A DNA stretch of 55,216 nt from Stenotrophomonas terrae (GTDB taxonomy: Bacteria > Pseudomonadota > Gammaproteobacteria > Xanthomonadales > Xanthomonadaceae). Location: contig NZ_LDJJ01000026.1 in NCBI RefSeq assembly GCF_001431465.1, positions 1-55,216 on the forward strand, written 5' to 3'. The translations under genes were made by a program, and so were the position numbers. Below, piece after piece: positions 37,344 through 45,684 of this stretch. Below the pieces are notes generated by a model. The model was not told the DNA's origin. It saw only the letters and a list, made by a program, of their open reading frames with translations, and did not search any database. Numbering within the stretch: position 1 is the first letter of the stretch; every line of letters begins with the position of its first letter.

Positions 37344-37376
37344 ACGGCCGCCGGTTCTCCGGCGGCCGTCTTCGTT
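37344..37376 (+). terminator. Terminator at the end of the sugar island
   Basis: A perfect 11-base stem (ACGGCCGCCGG at 37344-37354 and CCGGCGGCCGT at 37359-37369) with loop TTCT, followed by CTTCGTT. It lies 25 bases after the giant glycosyltransferase stop codon and closes the island. Confidence 0.88.
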
Positions 37377-37490
37377 CTGCCAGCTGCGAATCCACCGCCA
37401 GCGGCGTGAGCCGAAGCTCCCGTGTCGGAAAGCCGACGCCCAATCACCGCAGCCGCGACGTATTCACGAACATCAAGACCTTCACGGTTC

Positions 37491-37506
37491 CGGCACGCAA
37501 CTTGCA
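37491..37506 (+). promoter_or_regulatory. Sigma-54 promoter for fliE
   Basis: CGGCACGCAACTTGCA matches the -24/-12 consensus at all but the first position, with exact GG-N10-GC spacing, 44 bases before the fliE start. It probably drives fliEFGHIJK. Confidence 0.88.
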
Positions 37507-37549
37507 GTTGCTCCAGCAGCTCCCCACACGTTGCCCGGAAACCCGCACG

Positions 37550-37906
37550 ATGTCCCACTCCATCACCTCCGTTCTCTCCCAGATCCGCACGCTGCAGAAC
37601 CAGGTGGGGCAAACCGCGCCCATCGCCGATCTGCCGCGCAGCAACGCGATCCAGGGGCTGGCCGAGGGCAATGCCGTTGCCGCACCGTCCTTCAGCCAGA
37701 CCCTTGAAGGCGCCATCAAGGGCGTCAACGAAGCCCAGCAGAAGTCCGGGCAACTGGCCGCAGCCTTCGAGCGTGGCGATGCCAATGCCGATCTGGCCAA
37801 GGTCATGGTCGCCTCCCAACAGTCCTCGCTGGCGTTCCGCGCCACCGTGGAAGTCCGTAACCGTCTCGTCCAGGCTTACCAGGACGTGATGAACATGCCG
37901 CTGTAA
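37550..37906 (+). CDS. fliE: Flagellar hook-basal body protein FliE
   Basis: FliE joins the MS-ring to the rod. The 118-residue protein ends with the FliE C-terminus (LAKVMVASQQSSLAFRATVE, VRNRLVQAYQDVMNMPL). Length is near the family norm of about 105. The frame is open upstream, but the start at 37550 (MSHSITSVLSQIRT) places the ATG just after the sigma-54 promoter. fliF begins 12 bases later. Confidence 0.95.
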   Translation: MSHSITSVLSQIRTLQNQVGQTAPIADLPRSNAIQGLAEGNAVAAPSFSQTLEGAIKGVNEAQQKSGQLAAAFERGDANADLAKVMVASQQSSLAFRATVEVRNRLVQAYQDVMNMPL

Positions 37907-37918
37907 GGATCCGCACGC

Positions 37919-39562
37919 ATGGCACTCGCGCTGTCCAGAGAATCACTGAATCCGGAACGGGCTGGGGCCTGGTTCGACCGTCTGCAAAGCCTGCAGATCA
38001 CCCGTCGCCTGGGCTTGATGGCAATGATCACGGTTGCCGTGGCGGCCGGCCTGTTCGTGTTCTTCTGGGCGCAGAAGCCGCAGATGATGCCGCTGTACAC
38101 CGGGCTGGACCAGAAGGCCACCGCCGAGGCCACCGACCTGCTGCGCTCTGCGCAGATCCCGTTCGAGCTGGACGCCGCTACCGGCGCGATCAGCGTGCCG
38201 GAAAAGAACGTGCACGATGCGCGCCTGAAGCTGGCCGGTTCCGGCCTGACCGAAAGTGGCCGCCTCGGCTTTGAAATGATGGAACGCGACCCCGGTTTCG
38301 GCGTCAGCCAGTTCGTTGAAACCGCGCGCTACCAGCACGCGCTGGAAACCGAGCTGGTGCGCACCATCAGCAGCCTGCGCCCGGTGCGCGATGCCCGCGT
38401 GCATCTGGCTATTCCCAAGCCCAGCGCCTTCACCCGCCAGCGTGATGTCGCCAGCGCCTCGGTGGTTCTGGAACTGCGTGGCGGCCAGCAGCTGGAACGC
38501 AACCAGGTCGATGCCATCGTGCATATGGTGGCCTCCAGCATTCCCGATCTGGCGCCCGAACGCGTCACCGTGGTCGACCAGAGTGGGCGCATGCTCACCA
38601 TCGCCGATCCCAACAGCGACGCTGCGCTCAACGCCGCCCAGTTCGACCAGGTCCGTCGCCTGGAAGGCTCCTACAACCAGCGCATCCGCGAACTGCTGGA
38701 GCCGATGACCGGCGCAGGCCGGGTCAACCCGGAAGTCAGCGTCGACATGGATTTCTCCGTCACCGAGGAAGCCCGCGAGCTCTACAACGCCGAGCCGCAG
38801 AAGGTGCGCAGCGAGCAGATCAGCGAGAACACCAGCACCACCGCTGGCCCGCAGGGCATTCCCGGCGCCACCAGCAACACCCCGCCGGGCCCGGCCGCCG
38901 CGCCGCCGGCAACGGCCAGCACGCCGACTGAAACCTCCAAGAACGCTACCCGCAATTACGAGCTGGACCGCACCCTGCAGCACACCCGCCAGCCGCCTGG
39001 TCGGGTCAACCGCGTCTCGGTTGCGGTGCTGGTGGACCACGTGCCGCGTGCCGGTGCCAACGGCAAACTCGCCGATCAGCCGCTCAGTGCTGCCGAACTG
39101 ACCCGCGTCGAGGCACTGGTCAAGCAGGCTGTGGGCTTCAACGCCGAACGTGGCGACACCGTGTCGGTGATGAACGCGCCCTTCGTGCGTGAAGCCCTGC
39201 CGGTGGAAGCGCCCAAGTGGTGGGAAAACCCGCAGGTCCGTGACGCCCTGCGTCTGGTTCTTGGCGCCATCGTGGTACTGGCCCTGCTGTTCGGCGTGCT
39301 GCGCCCCGCCCTGCGCCAGATCACCGGCACGCCCAAGGCGCTTGCAGGCCCGGAAGATCCGCTCAGCGCCGACGTGCAGGTACTGGATGACGGCACCGAA
39401 ATGCCGGCCCTTGCCGCCGACCGCCTGCACCTGGACGGCACGCCGGCGCTGGCCCTGCCAGTGGATGCATATGAAGAACGCCTGCGCATGGCCCGTGAAG
39501 CAGTGAAGACCGACTCCAAGCGGGTTGCCCAGGTAGTGAAGGGATGGGTGTCAAATGACTGA
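37919..39562 (+). CDS. fliF: Flagellar MS-ring protein FliF
   Basis: FliF forms the inner-membrane MS-ring and supports assembly of all other basal-body parts. The 547-residue protein has an N-terminal transmembrane segment (LGLMAMITVAVAAGLFVFFW, about residues 31-50), a second one near the C-terminus (LVLGAIVVLALLFGVLRPAL), and the ring domain between them (HDARLKLAGSGLTESGRLGF, then QHALETELVRTISSLRPVRD). It ends with the FliG-binding tail and overlaps fliG by eight bases. Confidence 0.97.
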   Translation: MALALSRESLNPERAGAWFDRLQSLQITRRLGLMAMITVAVAAGLFVFFWAQKPQMMPLYTGLDQKATAEATDLLRSAQIPFELDAATGAISVPEKNVHDARLKLAGSGLTESGRLGFEMMERDPGFGVSQFVETARYQHALETELVRTISSLRPVRDARVHLAIPKPSAFTRQRDVASASVVLELRGGQQLERNQVDAIVHMVASSIPDLAPERVTVVDQSGRMLTIADPNSDAALNAAQFDQVRRLEGSYNQRIRELLEPMTGAGRVNPEVSVDMDFSVTEEARELYNAEPQKVRSEQISENTSTTAGPQGIPGATSNTPPGPAAAPPATASTPTETSKNATRNYELDRTLQHTRQPPGRVNRVSVAVLVDHVPRAGANGKLADQPLSAAELTRVEALVKQAVGFNAERGDTVSVMNAPFVREALPVEAPKWWENPQVRDALRLVLGAIVVLALLFGVLRPALRQITGTPKALAGPEDPLSADVQVLDDGTEMPALAADRLHLDGTPALALPVDAYEERLRMAREAVKTDSKRVAQVVKGWVSND

Positions 39563-40559
39563 TGCAATGCCGATGACCGGCGTGCAACGTGCCGCCGTAC
39601 TGCTGCTGTCGCTCGGCGAGACCGACGCGGCCGAAGTGCTGCGCCACATGGAACCGAAGGAAGTACAGAAGATCGGCATCGCCATGGCCACGCTCACCGA
39701 TGTCACCCGTGAGCAGGTGCAGAAAGTGATGGATGATTTTGGTGCCGAGCTGGGCAACAAGACCTCGTTGAGCGTTGGCTCGGACGACTACATCCGCAAC
39801 ATGCTGGTGCAGGCGCTGGGCAATGAGAAAGCCAGCAATCTGATCGATCGCATCCTGCTCGGCCGCAATACCACCGGCCTGGACGCGCTGAAGTGGATGG
39901 ACCCGCGCGCGGTCGCCGATCTGGTGCGCAACGAGCACCCGCAGATCATCGCCATCGTCATGGCCCACCTGGAAACCGACCAGGCTGCCGAAGCGCTGAA
40001 GCTGCTGCCCGAGCGCACCCGCGTCGACGTGCTGCTGCGTATCGCTACTCTCGACGGCATTCCGCCGAACGCGTTGAACGAGCTCAACGAGATCATGGAG
40101 CGCCAGTTCGCCGGCAACCAGAACCTGAAGTCGTCGAACATTGGTGGCGTGCAATGTGCCGCCAACATCCTCAACTTCATGGACGGTGGCCAGGACCAGG
40201 CCATCCTTACCGAGATCGCCCGTATCGATTCGCCGCTGGGCAGCCGCATCCAGGACCTGATGTTCGTGTTCGACGACCTGGTGGATCTGGACGACCGCGA
40301 GATGCAGCTGGTGCTGCGCGAAGTCAGCGGCGAGCGCCTGGGCCTGGCCCTGCGCGGTGCCGACATCAAGGTGCGCGACAAGATCACCCGCAACATGTCC
40401 CAGCGTGCCGCCGAAATCCTGCTCGAAGACATGGAAGCCCGCGGACCGGTGCGCCTGTCCGATGTGGAAGGTGCACAGCGCGAGATCCTCGCCATCGTCA
40501 AGCGCATGGGCGATGAAGGCACCATCACCCTCGGCGGTGCCGCGGAGGCCATGCTGTGA
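39555..40559 (+). CDS. fliG: Flagellar motor switch protein FliG
   Basis: FliG is the C-ring rotor protein that meets the stators and sets the rotation direction. The 334-residue length is normal. Motifs include GVQRAAVLLLSLGETDAAEV at the N-terminus, HPQIIAIVMAHLETDQAAEA in the middle, and the charged C-terminal helix region FVFDDLVDLDDREMQLVLRE. It overlaps fliF by eight bases and fliH by four. Confidence 0.97.
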   Translation: MTDAMPMTGVQRAAVLLLSLGETDAAEVLRHMEPKEVQKIGIAMATLTDVTREQVQKVMDDFGAELGNKTSLSVGSDDYIRNMLVQALGNEKASNLIDRILLGRNTTGLDALKWMDPRAVADLVRNEHPQIIAIVMAHLETDQAAEALKLLPERTRVDVLLRIATLDGIPPNALNELNEIMERQFAGNQNLKSSNIGGVQCAANILNFMDGGQDQAILTEIARIDSPLGSRIQDLMFVFDDLVDLDDREMQLVLREVSGERLGLALRGADIKVRDKITRNMSQRAAEILLEDMEARGPVRLSDVEGAQREILAIVKRMGDEGTITLGGAAEAML

Positions 40560-41197
40560 ACAATGCCGTGCGCTGGCTTGCACCGGATCTCAATGCACCG
40601 GCGGTTACGCCGGTGCTGGACGATATCGATCTGGACGCGCTGGAAACCATCGTCGCCGAGCCCGCTCCGCCGCCGGTGCAGCTGCCGACACTGGAGGAGA
40701 TCCAGGCCATCCGCGACGCCGCGCAGGAAGAAGGTTTCCAGCAAGGTCACGCCGATGGTTACGCCCAGGGTCAAGCCGAAGTACGCCGTTTGACCGCGCA
40801 GATCGAAGGCATCCTCGACAACTTCAGCCGCCCGCTGGTACGTCTGGAAAATGAAGTGGTCGGCGCACTCGGCGAACTGTCCGTACGCATCGCCGGCGCC
40901 CTGATCAGCCGCGCCTACGAGGCGGACCCGTCGCTGTTGAAGGATCTGATCGATGAAGCACTGGACACTGTCAGCGGCACCAACCGCGATGTCGAAGTCC
41001 GCCTGCATCCGGACGATATCGCCGCCATCAGCAATCTGCTGACGCTGCCAGCCGGCCAGCGCCTGGTACCCGACCACAGCCTCAGCCGTGGCGACCTGCG
41101 CGTACACGCCGAAGCCGTACGTGTCGACGGCACCCTGGATGCACGCCTGCGTGCCGCCCTGGCCACCGTCCTGCGCCGTGCCGGAGCCGCACAATGA
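40556..41197 (+). CDS. fliH: Flagellar export apparatus stator protein FliH
   Basis: FliH binds and regulates the FliI ATPase and links it to the C-ring. The 213-residue protein has a Gln/Gly-rich coiled middle (AQEEGFQQGHADGYAQGQAE, the GxxxG-type repeat of FliH) and a conserved C-terminal part (EVRLHPDDIAAISNLLTLPA). A GTG start overlaps the fliG stop. A four-base overlap couples it to fliI. Confidence 0.93.
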   Translation: MNNAVRWLAPDLNAPAVTPVLDDIDLDALETIVAEPAPPPVQLPTLEEIQAIRDAAQEEGFQQGHADGYAQGQAEVRRLTAQIEGILDNFSRPLVRLENEVVGALGELSVRIAGALISRAYEADPSLLKDLIDEALDTVSGTNRDVEVRLHPDDIAAISNLLTLPAGQRLVPDHSLSRGDLRVHAEAVRVDGTLDARLRAALATVLRRAGAAQ

Positions 41198-42579
41198 ACG
41201 CTACGCCCTCGCCCGCCCCCGCCGATTGGGCAGCGGCCCGCAATCTTCGCCTGGCCGCGCGTCTGGATGGCATCTCGCTCGATGCCGGCGGTGGCCATGG
41301 TCTGGTCCGCGAAGGCATCCTGCGCCGCGCGGTTGGCCTCACCCTGGAAGCCGTTGGCTGCGAAGCGCCGATGGGTGCCAGCTGCAAGGTCGAGATCATA
41401 GATGGCGGCTGGGTCGATGCCGAGGTCGTCGGCTTTTCCGGTGACCGCACCTATTTGATGCCCAGCGCCGAACTGCATGGCCTGCTGCCCAATGCCCGCG
41501 TGGTGCCGTCCTACCGCCGCGGCGGTGTCGAAGTCGGCGAAGGCCTGCTCGGCCGCGTCATCGATTCCGACGGTATCCCGCTCGATGGCAAGGGCCCGAT
41601 CCGCGCCGAAGGCGTCGTCGGCATGGCCGGCGTGTCCATCAACCCGCTCGCACGCGAACCCATCACCCAGCCACTGGACGTCGGTGTGCGCGCGATCAAC
41701 GCGCTGCTGCCGATCGGTCGCGGCCAGCGTGTGGGGCTGTTCGCCGGTTCTGGCGTCGGCAAATCGACCTTGCTGGGCATGATGACCCGCTTCACCGCCG
41801 CCGACGTGATCGTGGTTGGCCTGATCGGTGAACGTGGCCGCGAAGTCCGCGACTTCGTTGAATCCACGCTGGGCGAAGAAGGCCTGCGCCGTGCCGTCGT
41901 CGTCGCCAGTCCAGCCGACCGGCCGCCGCTGGCACGCCTGCACGGTGCCTACCGTGCGACCGCCATCGCCGAGTGGTTCCGCGACCAGGGCTTGAACGTA
42001 TTGTTGCTGATGGATTCGCTGACCCGCTTTGCCCAGGCCCAGCGCGAAATCGGCCTGTCGGTGGGCGAACCGCCTACCACCCGCGGCTATCCGCCCTCGG
42101 TATTTGCCAAGCTGCCGGCATTGGTGGAACGCGCCGGCAACGGCGCAAAAGGCCGTGGTTCGATCACCGCGTTCTATACCGTGCTCACCGAAGGTGACGA
42201 TCCGCAGGACCCGATTGCCGATGCCGCGCGTGCCATTCTCGATGGCCACATCCTGCTGTCGCGCCGCGTTGCCGACAGCGGCCTGTACCCGGCCATCGAC
42301 GTCGAATCCTCGGTCAGCCGCGTGGTCCAGGACATCGCCGATGACGTCTGGCGCGCCCGCATCCGCAAGCTCAAACAGCTGGTGTCGGCCTATACGGCCA
42401 ACCGCGACCTGATCGCGATCGGCGCCTACCAGCGCGGCAATGATCCGCTCACCGACGAGGCGCTGGATCGTTGGCCGGAGATCATGGAATTCCTTGGTCA
42501 GGACGTGCACAACGCCGCCGACCTGGGCCATAGCCTGAATGCATTGCACCAACTGGTAGATAGTGAGACGCCCGCATGA
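41194..42579 (+). CDS. fliI: Flagellum-specific ATPase FliI
   Basis: FliI is the F1-like ATPase of the flagellar type III export system. The 461-residue protein shows Walker A in GLFAGSGVGKSTLLGMM (about residues 181-197), Walker B in VLLLMDSLTRFAQAQREIG, and the family signature PPTTRGYPPSVFAKLPALVE. Length matches the family (about 457). It is coupled to fliH and fliJ by four-base overlaps. Confidence 0.97.
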   Translation: MNATPSPAPADWAAARNLRLAARLDGISLDAGGGHGLVREGILRRAVGLTLEAVGCEAPMGASCKVEIIDGGWVDAEVVGFSGDRTYLMPSAELHGLLPNARVVPSYRRGGVEVGEGLLGRVIDSDGIPLDGKGPIRAEGVVGMAGVSINPLAREPITQPLDVGVRAINALLPIGRGQRVGLFAGSGVGKSTLLGMMTRFTAADVIVVGLIGERGREVRDFVESTLGEEGLRRAVVVASPADRPPLARLHGAYRATAIAEWFRDQGLNVLLLMDSLTRFAQAQREIGLSVGEPPTTRGYPPSVFAKLPALVERAGNGAKGRGSITAFYTVLTEGDDPQDPIADAARAILDGHILLSRRVADSGLYPAIDVESSVSRVVQDIADDVWRARIRKLKQLVSAYTANRDLIAIGAYQRGNDPLTDEALDRWPEIMEFLGQDVHNAADLGHSLNALHQLVDSETPA

Positions 42580-43028
42580 GCCCTAGCCGCCGCCTGGATC
42601 CGCTGCTGCGCCGCGCGCAGGACCGCGAAGATGAAGTCGCCAAAGCCCTGGCCGAACGCCAGCAGGCCTTGGACATGCATCAGTCGCGCCTCTCCGAGCT
42701 GCGCCAGTACGCCGAGGAATACGCCAACGCGCAGCTGGCCACCACCAGCGCCGCCCAGCTGCTCAACCGCCGTGCCTTCCTCGACCGCCTCGACAACGCG
42801 GTCGAAGCACAAAGCAAGACCGTGGACAGCAACCAGGAACGCGTTGAAGCCGAGCGCGCGCGCCTGCTGCTGGCCAGCCGCGACAAGGCCGTGCTTGAAC
42901 AGCTCGCTGCCAGCTACCGGGCGCAGGAAAAGCAGGTGGCCGACCGCCGCGATCAACGCGAGATGGATGATATCGGCGCCCGCCGCGCACGCCTGAAGAA
43001 GACCGAGGGCGAAGGAGAAAGCCAATGA
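42576..43028 (+). CDS. fliJ: Flagellar export protein FliJ
   Basis: FliJ is the coiled-coil central stalk of the export ATPase. The 150-residue protein is almost wholly helical and highly charged (DPLLRRAQDREDEVAKALAE, RLSELRQYAEEYANAQLATT, ASYRAQEKQVADRRDQREMD). It is coupled to fliI and fliK by four-base overlaps. The call rests on size, helical pattern and order. Confidence 0.9.
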   Translation: MSPSRRLDPLLRRAQDREDEVAKALAERQQALDMHQSRLSELRQYAEEYANAQLATTSAAQLLNRRAFLDRLDNAVEAQSKTVDSNQERVEAERARLLLASRDKAVLEQLAASYRAQEKQVADRRDQREMDDIGARRARLKKTEGEGESQ

Positions 43029-44098
43029 ATATCCTCCCCTCAGCGCTCTCCTCTGCCGGCAACGTCGACAGCAACAGCGCGCCGCGCAGCAGCACCGACA
43101 AGAACGCCGACAGCGGCTTCGATGCAATGCTCAACAGCAAGCCCGCCACGCAGAAGCCCGCAGCCAGCAAGCCAGCCAGCAATGACCCGGCGCCGGCCAA
43201 GGAAGCACGCGCCGACGACAGCGCCAGCGAGGCCAGCACCGAGCAGGCCAGCACAACCACCAGCAGTGCCGGTGATGACGACAAGCCCGAGGCAGCAGGC
43301 ACGGACACCGATGCGCCCTGGCCGCCGTTTGGCTTGTCGGCAATCGTTGTGCCAGCTCCGGAACCGGCAGCGCAATTGCCCGCAGCGCTGGCCGCCGCCA
43401 CCCAGCAGGCGGCACCGGCAGCTCCCGCTACGGGCGCAACCCCGGCCCTGCCTGGCACTGCAGCTGCAGTTGCTGGCGCCACGCCAGCGGCAGCCCCGAG
43501 CAGCGATGACGTCACAGCGGAGTTGACGTTGCCGATGACAGCGGCTGCCAACGATGATGGCGGCGAGCTCAACCTCGATGTCGACGCACCTGCACCTGCC
43601 GCGTTTGCGTCGCTGCTACAGAACCAGGCCTTGCAGGAAGTACGCAGCACTGCCCCGGCCAGCAGCATCACCGCGCCCACGCCGACCCCGGATCTGAATG
43701 CCGGCGACTTCGACGAGGCCATCGGCGCGCGTGTCGGCTGGCTGGCCGAGCAGAAGATCGGCCATGCGCATATCCGCATCAACCCGGAAAACATGGGCCA
43801 GATCGACGTGAAGCTGCAACTGGACGGCGACCGCGTCCACGCCAGTTTCAGCAGCGCCCACGCCGACGTCCGCCACGCCCTGGAAAGCAGCCTGCCGCGC
43901 CTGCGCGAAATGCTGGGCGAACAAGGCCTGCAGTTGAGCCATGCCGATGTAGGCCAGCAATCCAGCTCGCAGCAACAGAACGACCAAAACGAAGCCGGCA
44001 GTGGCTTGGCCACCGGCAGCCCACACGATGGCACCGACCTGCCAATGGCAAGCAGCCAGAACCTACGCCTGCGCGGCCTGCTCGATGCCTATGCCTGA
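43025..44098 (+). CDS. fliK: Flagellar hook-length control protein FliK
   Basis: FliK measures hook length and switches export from hook to filament subunits. The 357-residue protein has a long Ala/Pro/Ser-rich N-terminal ruler part (residues 1-220) and a conserved C-terminal domain (IGHAHIRINPENMGQIDVKL, then VHASFSSAHADVRHALESSL and LREMLGEQGLQLSHADV). Low complexity in the N-terminal part is usual for FliK. It is the last gene before the REP/RAYT insertion. Confidence 0.94.
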   Translation: MNILPSALSSAGNVDSNSAPRSSTDKNADSGFDAMLNSKPATQKPAASKPASNDPAPAKEARADDSASEASTEQASTTTSSAGDDDKPEAAGTDTDAPWPPFGLSAIVVPAPEPAAQLPAALAAATQQAAPAAPATGATPALPGTAAAVAGATPAAAPSSDDVTAELTLPMTAAANDDGGELNLDVDAPAPAAFASLLQNQALQEVRSTAPASSITAPTPTPDLNAGDFDEAIGARVGWLAEQKIGHAHIRINPENMGQIDVKLQLDGDRVHASFSSAHADVRHALESSLPRLREMLGEQGLQLSHADVGQQSSSQQQNDQNEAGSGLATGSPHDGTDLPMASSQNLRLRGLLDAYA

Positions 44099-44118
44099 AG
44101 CCCTGCAAGAAAGTGACT

Positions 44119-44411
44119 TTGTGGGAGCGGTGTGAACCGCGAAGCTGAAAATCTGAAACACTCCGAGCTTCGCGGCTGACGCCGCTCCAACAGCGCCGAT
44201 GCACTCTTGTGGGAGCGGTGTAAACCGCGAAGCTGAGAATCTGAAACGCTCCGAGCTTCGCGGCTGACGCCGTTCCCACAGCGCCGATTCACTTCTTGTG
44301 GGAACGGTGTAAACCGCGAAGCTGAGAATCTGAAACACTCCAAGCTTCGCAGCTGACGCCGCTCCCACAGCGCCGATGCACTCCTGTGGGAGCGGTGTAA
44401 ACCGCGAAGCT
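44119..44411. repeat. Tandem array of REP pairs, about 88-base period
   Basis: Direct REP units (GTGGGAGCGGTGTAAACCGC and variants) start at about 44120, 44209, 44297 and 44385, and inverted units (GCTTCGCGGCTGACGCCGCT and variants) at about 44167, 44255 and 44344. Each period of 88-89 bases thus holds a facing pair, and the array is about 3.3 copies long. It fills the 388-base fliK-RAYT gap (44099-44486). Copies differ at a few bases, so the array is not freshly duplicated. Confidence 0.88.
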
Positions 44412-44486
44412 GGCAATCCATCCGCCCATCTACAAACGATCATTGCGCTGACAGAATTTGAGAAATCGCAGTGCAATTCTGCGTTG

Positions 44487-44957
44487 ATGGCGCTACCAGC
44501 AACCAACCCAAAGCCAGGCTCCAAAACCCTTCGCACAGGCCGAGTATCCGTACCCGGCCACGTATATCTGGTCACGTTCACCACGTTGGGTCGCCAGCCA
44601 CTGTTCCAGGATTTCTCGCTGGCATCACACATCTGCCAAGCCTTGTATCACCCACTACTTTGGCGCGACGCACGCTTATTGGCCTGGGTACTGATGCCGG
44701 ATCACTGGCACGGTCTGGTTCAACTGGGTGCCCACACCCATCTCAGTACATTGGTACGAAGTATCAAAGCCAATACCGCGCGAACCCTGCCCGCCTCGAT
44801 TACTCGCCCCATTTGGGCACCTGGCTTTCATGACCGCGCCGCACGCGAGGATCACGATCTAAAGGCGACTGCCCGCTACATCATCATGAATCCGGTCCGC
44901 GCCGGGCTGGCGAGTTCGCCTCGCGGATACCCCTACTGGAATGCGGTGTGGATCTAG
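44487..44957 (+). CDS. REP-associated tyrosine transposase (RAYT, Y1 family)
   Basis: RAYTs are single-strand Y1 nucleases related to IS200/IS605 transposases that act on REP sequences. The 156-residue protein has GHVYLVTFTTLGRQPLFQD near the start, the metal-binding HUH-type motif in MPDHWHGLVQLG (His73, His75) and the nucleophile Tyr131 in ARYIIMNPVRAGL. The ATG at 44487 is preferred since the upstream open frame reads through REP DNA. It is flanked on both sides by REP pairs. It appears intact. Confidence 0.9.
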   Translation: MALPATNPKPGSKTLRTGRVSVPGHVYLVTFTTLGRQPLFQDFSLASHICQALYHPLLWRDARLLAWVLMPDHWHGLVQLGAHTHLSTLVRSIKANTARTLPASITRPIWAPGFHDRAAREDHDLKATARYIIMNPVRAGLASSPRGYPYWNAVWI

Positions 44958-44965
44958 GCCCTGCC

Positions 44966-45042
44966 TTTGTGGGAGCGGCGTCAGCCGCGAAGCTGGTGAT
45001 CTGTCAGATGCTCAGCTTCGCGGCTGACGCCGCTCCCACAAA
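44966..45042. repeat. Perfect inverted REP pair downstream of the RAYT gene
   Basis: A 29-base unit at 44966-44994 (core GGGAGCGGCGTCAGCCGCGA) is exactly complementary to 45014-45042, with a 19-base loop. It starts eight bases after the RAYT stop codon and mirrors the array upstream, so the transposase gene is bracketed by its probable substrate. Confidence 0.9.
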
Positions 45043-45111
45043 CCACACATCCCACAAACCCGCCCCTCCCCACCCGCGTCAATTTCCCGCCATCTGCCCA
45101 TTCACATCCTC

Positions 45112-45127
45112 CGGCACGGCCCTTGCA
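45112..45127 (+). promoter_or_regulatory. Sigma-54 promoter for fliL
   Basis: CGGCACGGCCCTTGCA matches GGCACG-N4-TTGCA with exact GG-N10-GC spacing, 33 bases before the fliL start. It lies on the fliL side of the REP/RAYT insertion, so fliLMNOP can be expressed despite it. Confidence 0.87.
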
Positions 45128-45159
45128 TCTGCTTGGGCAGCAATCCTGAGGAGCTCCAC

Positions 45160-45675
45160 GTGGCCGTTGCCGCTGATAAAAACCGCAAAGCTGAACCCAC
45201 CAAGGAAGCGGCAAGCAAACCGCGGCGCTCGTTGTTGGTCCCCGCCCTGGTCGCCGTATTTGCCGCCGCTGCTGCCGGCGGCGGCGTCTGGTATTTCACC
45301 CAGGGCAAGGCCGATGCCGCGGCCACCAAGGCCACCGCTGCCAAAACACCGGCGCCGGCACAGTACTTCGCGCTGGACCCGGCGTTCGTGGTCAACCTCA
45401 GTGGTCCCATCGACGGCCCGCGCTACCTGCAGGTCGAAGTGCAGCTGATGACCCGCGACCCGCTGGCCCTGACCGCGCTGCAGACCCATGCGCCGGCCAT
45501 CCGCGCCAAATTATTGATGCTGTTCTCGCAGGTCGAGCCGACCCAGATCGCCGACCGCGCCGGCAAGGAAAAACTGCAGGCCGCCGCGTTGGCCGAAGTA
45601 CAGAAGCTGATGAAGACCGAGACCGGCCAGAACAGCGCCGACGAATTGTTGTTCACCAGCTTTGTGACCCAGTAA
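45160..45675 (+). CDS. fliL: Flagellar basal-body associated protein FliL
   Basis: FliL is a single-pass inner-membrane protein near the stators. The 171-residue product has a basic N-terminus, one transmembrane segment (SLLVPALVAVFAAAAAGGGV, about residues 25-44) and a periplasmic domain (FALDPAFVVNLSGPIDGPRY, LQVEVQLMTRDPLALTALQT). A GTG start at 45160 is chosen because TGAGGAG lies six bases upstream; a TTG nine codons earlier (45133) lies too near the promoter and lacks such a site. Confidence 0.93.
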   Translation: MAVAADKNRKAEPTKEAASKPRRSLLVPALVAVFAAAAAGGGVWYFTQGKADAAATKATAAKTPAPAQYFALDPAFVVNLSGPIDGPRYLQVEVQLMTRDPLALTALQTHAPAIRAKLLMLFSQVEPTQIADRAGKEKLQAAALAEVQKLMKTETGQNSADELLFTSFVTQ

Positions 45676-45684
45676 GGCGCCACG

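Noticed and set aside
40915..42552. 545-codon minus-strand frame opposite fliI
   Set aside because: Shadow of fliI; no domain recognised, and the fliH-fliI-fliJ overlaps support the plus strand.
44119..44420. CRISPR array reading of the 88-base repeats after fliK
   Set aside because: Units are facing inverted REP pairs with short, similar spacers, and a RAYT lies next to them; no cas genes or unique spacers.
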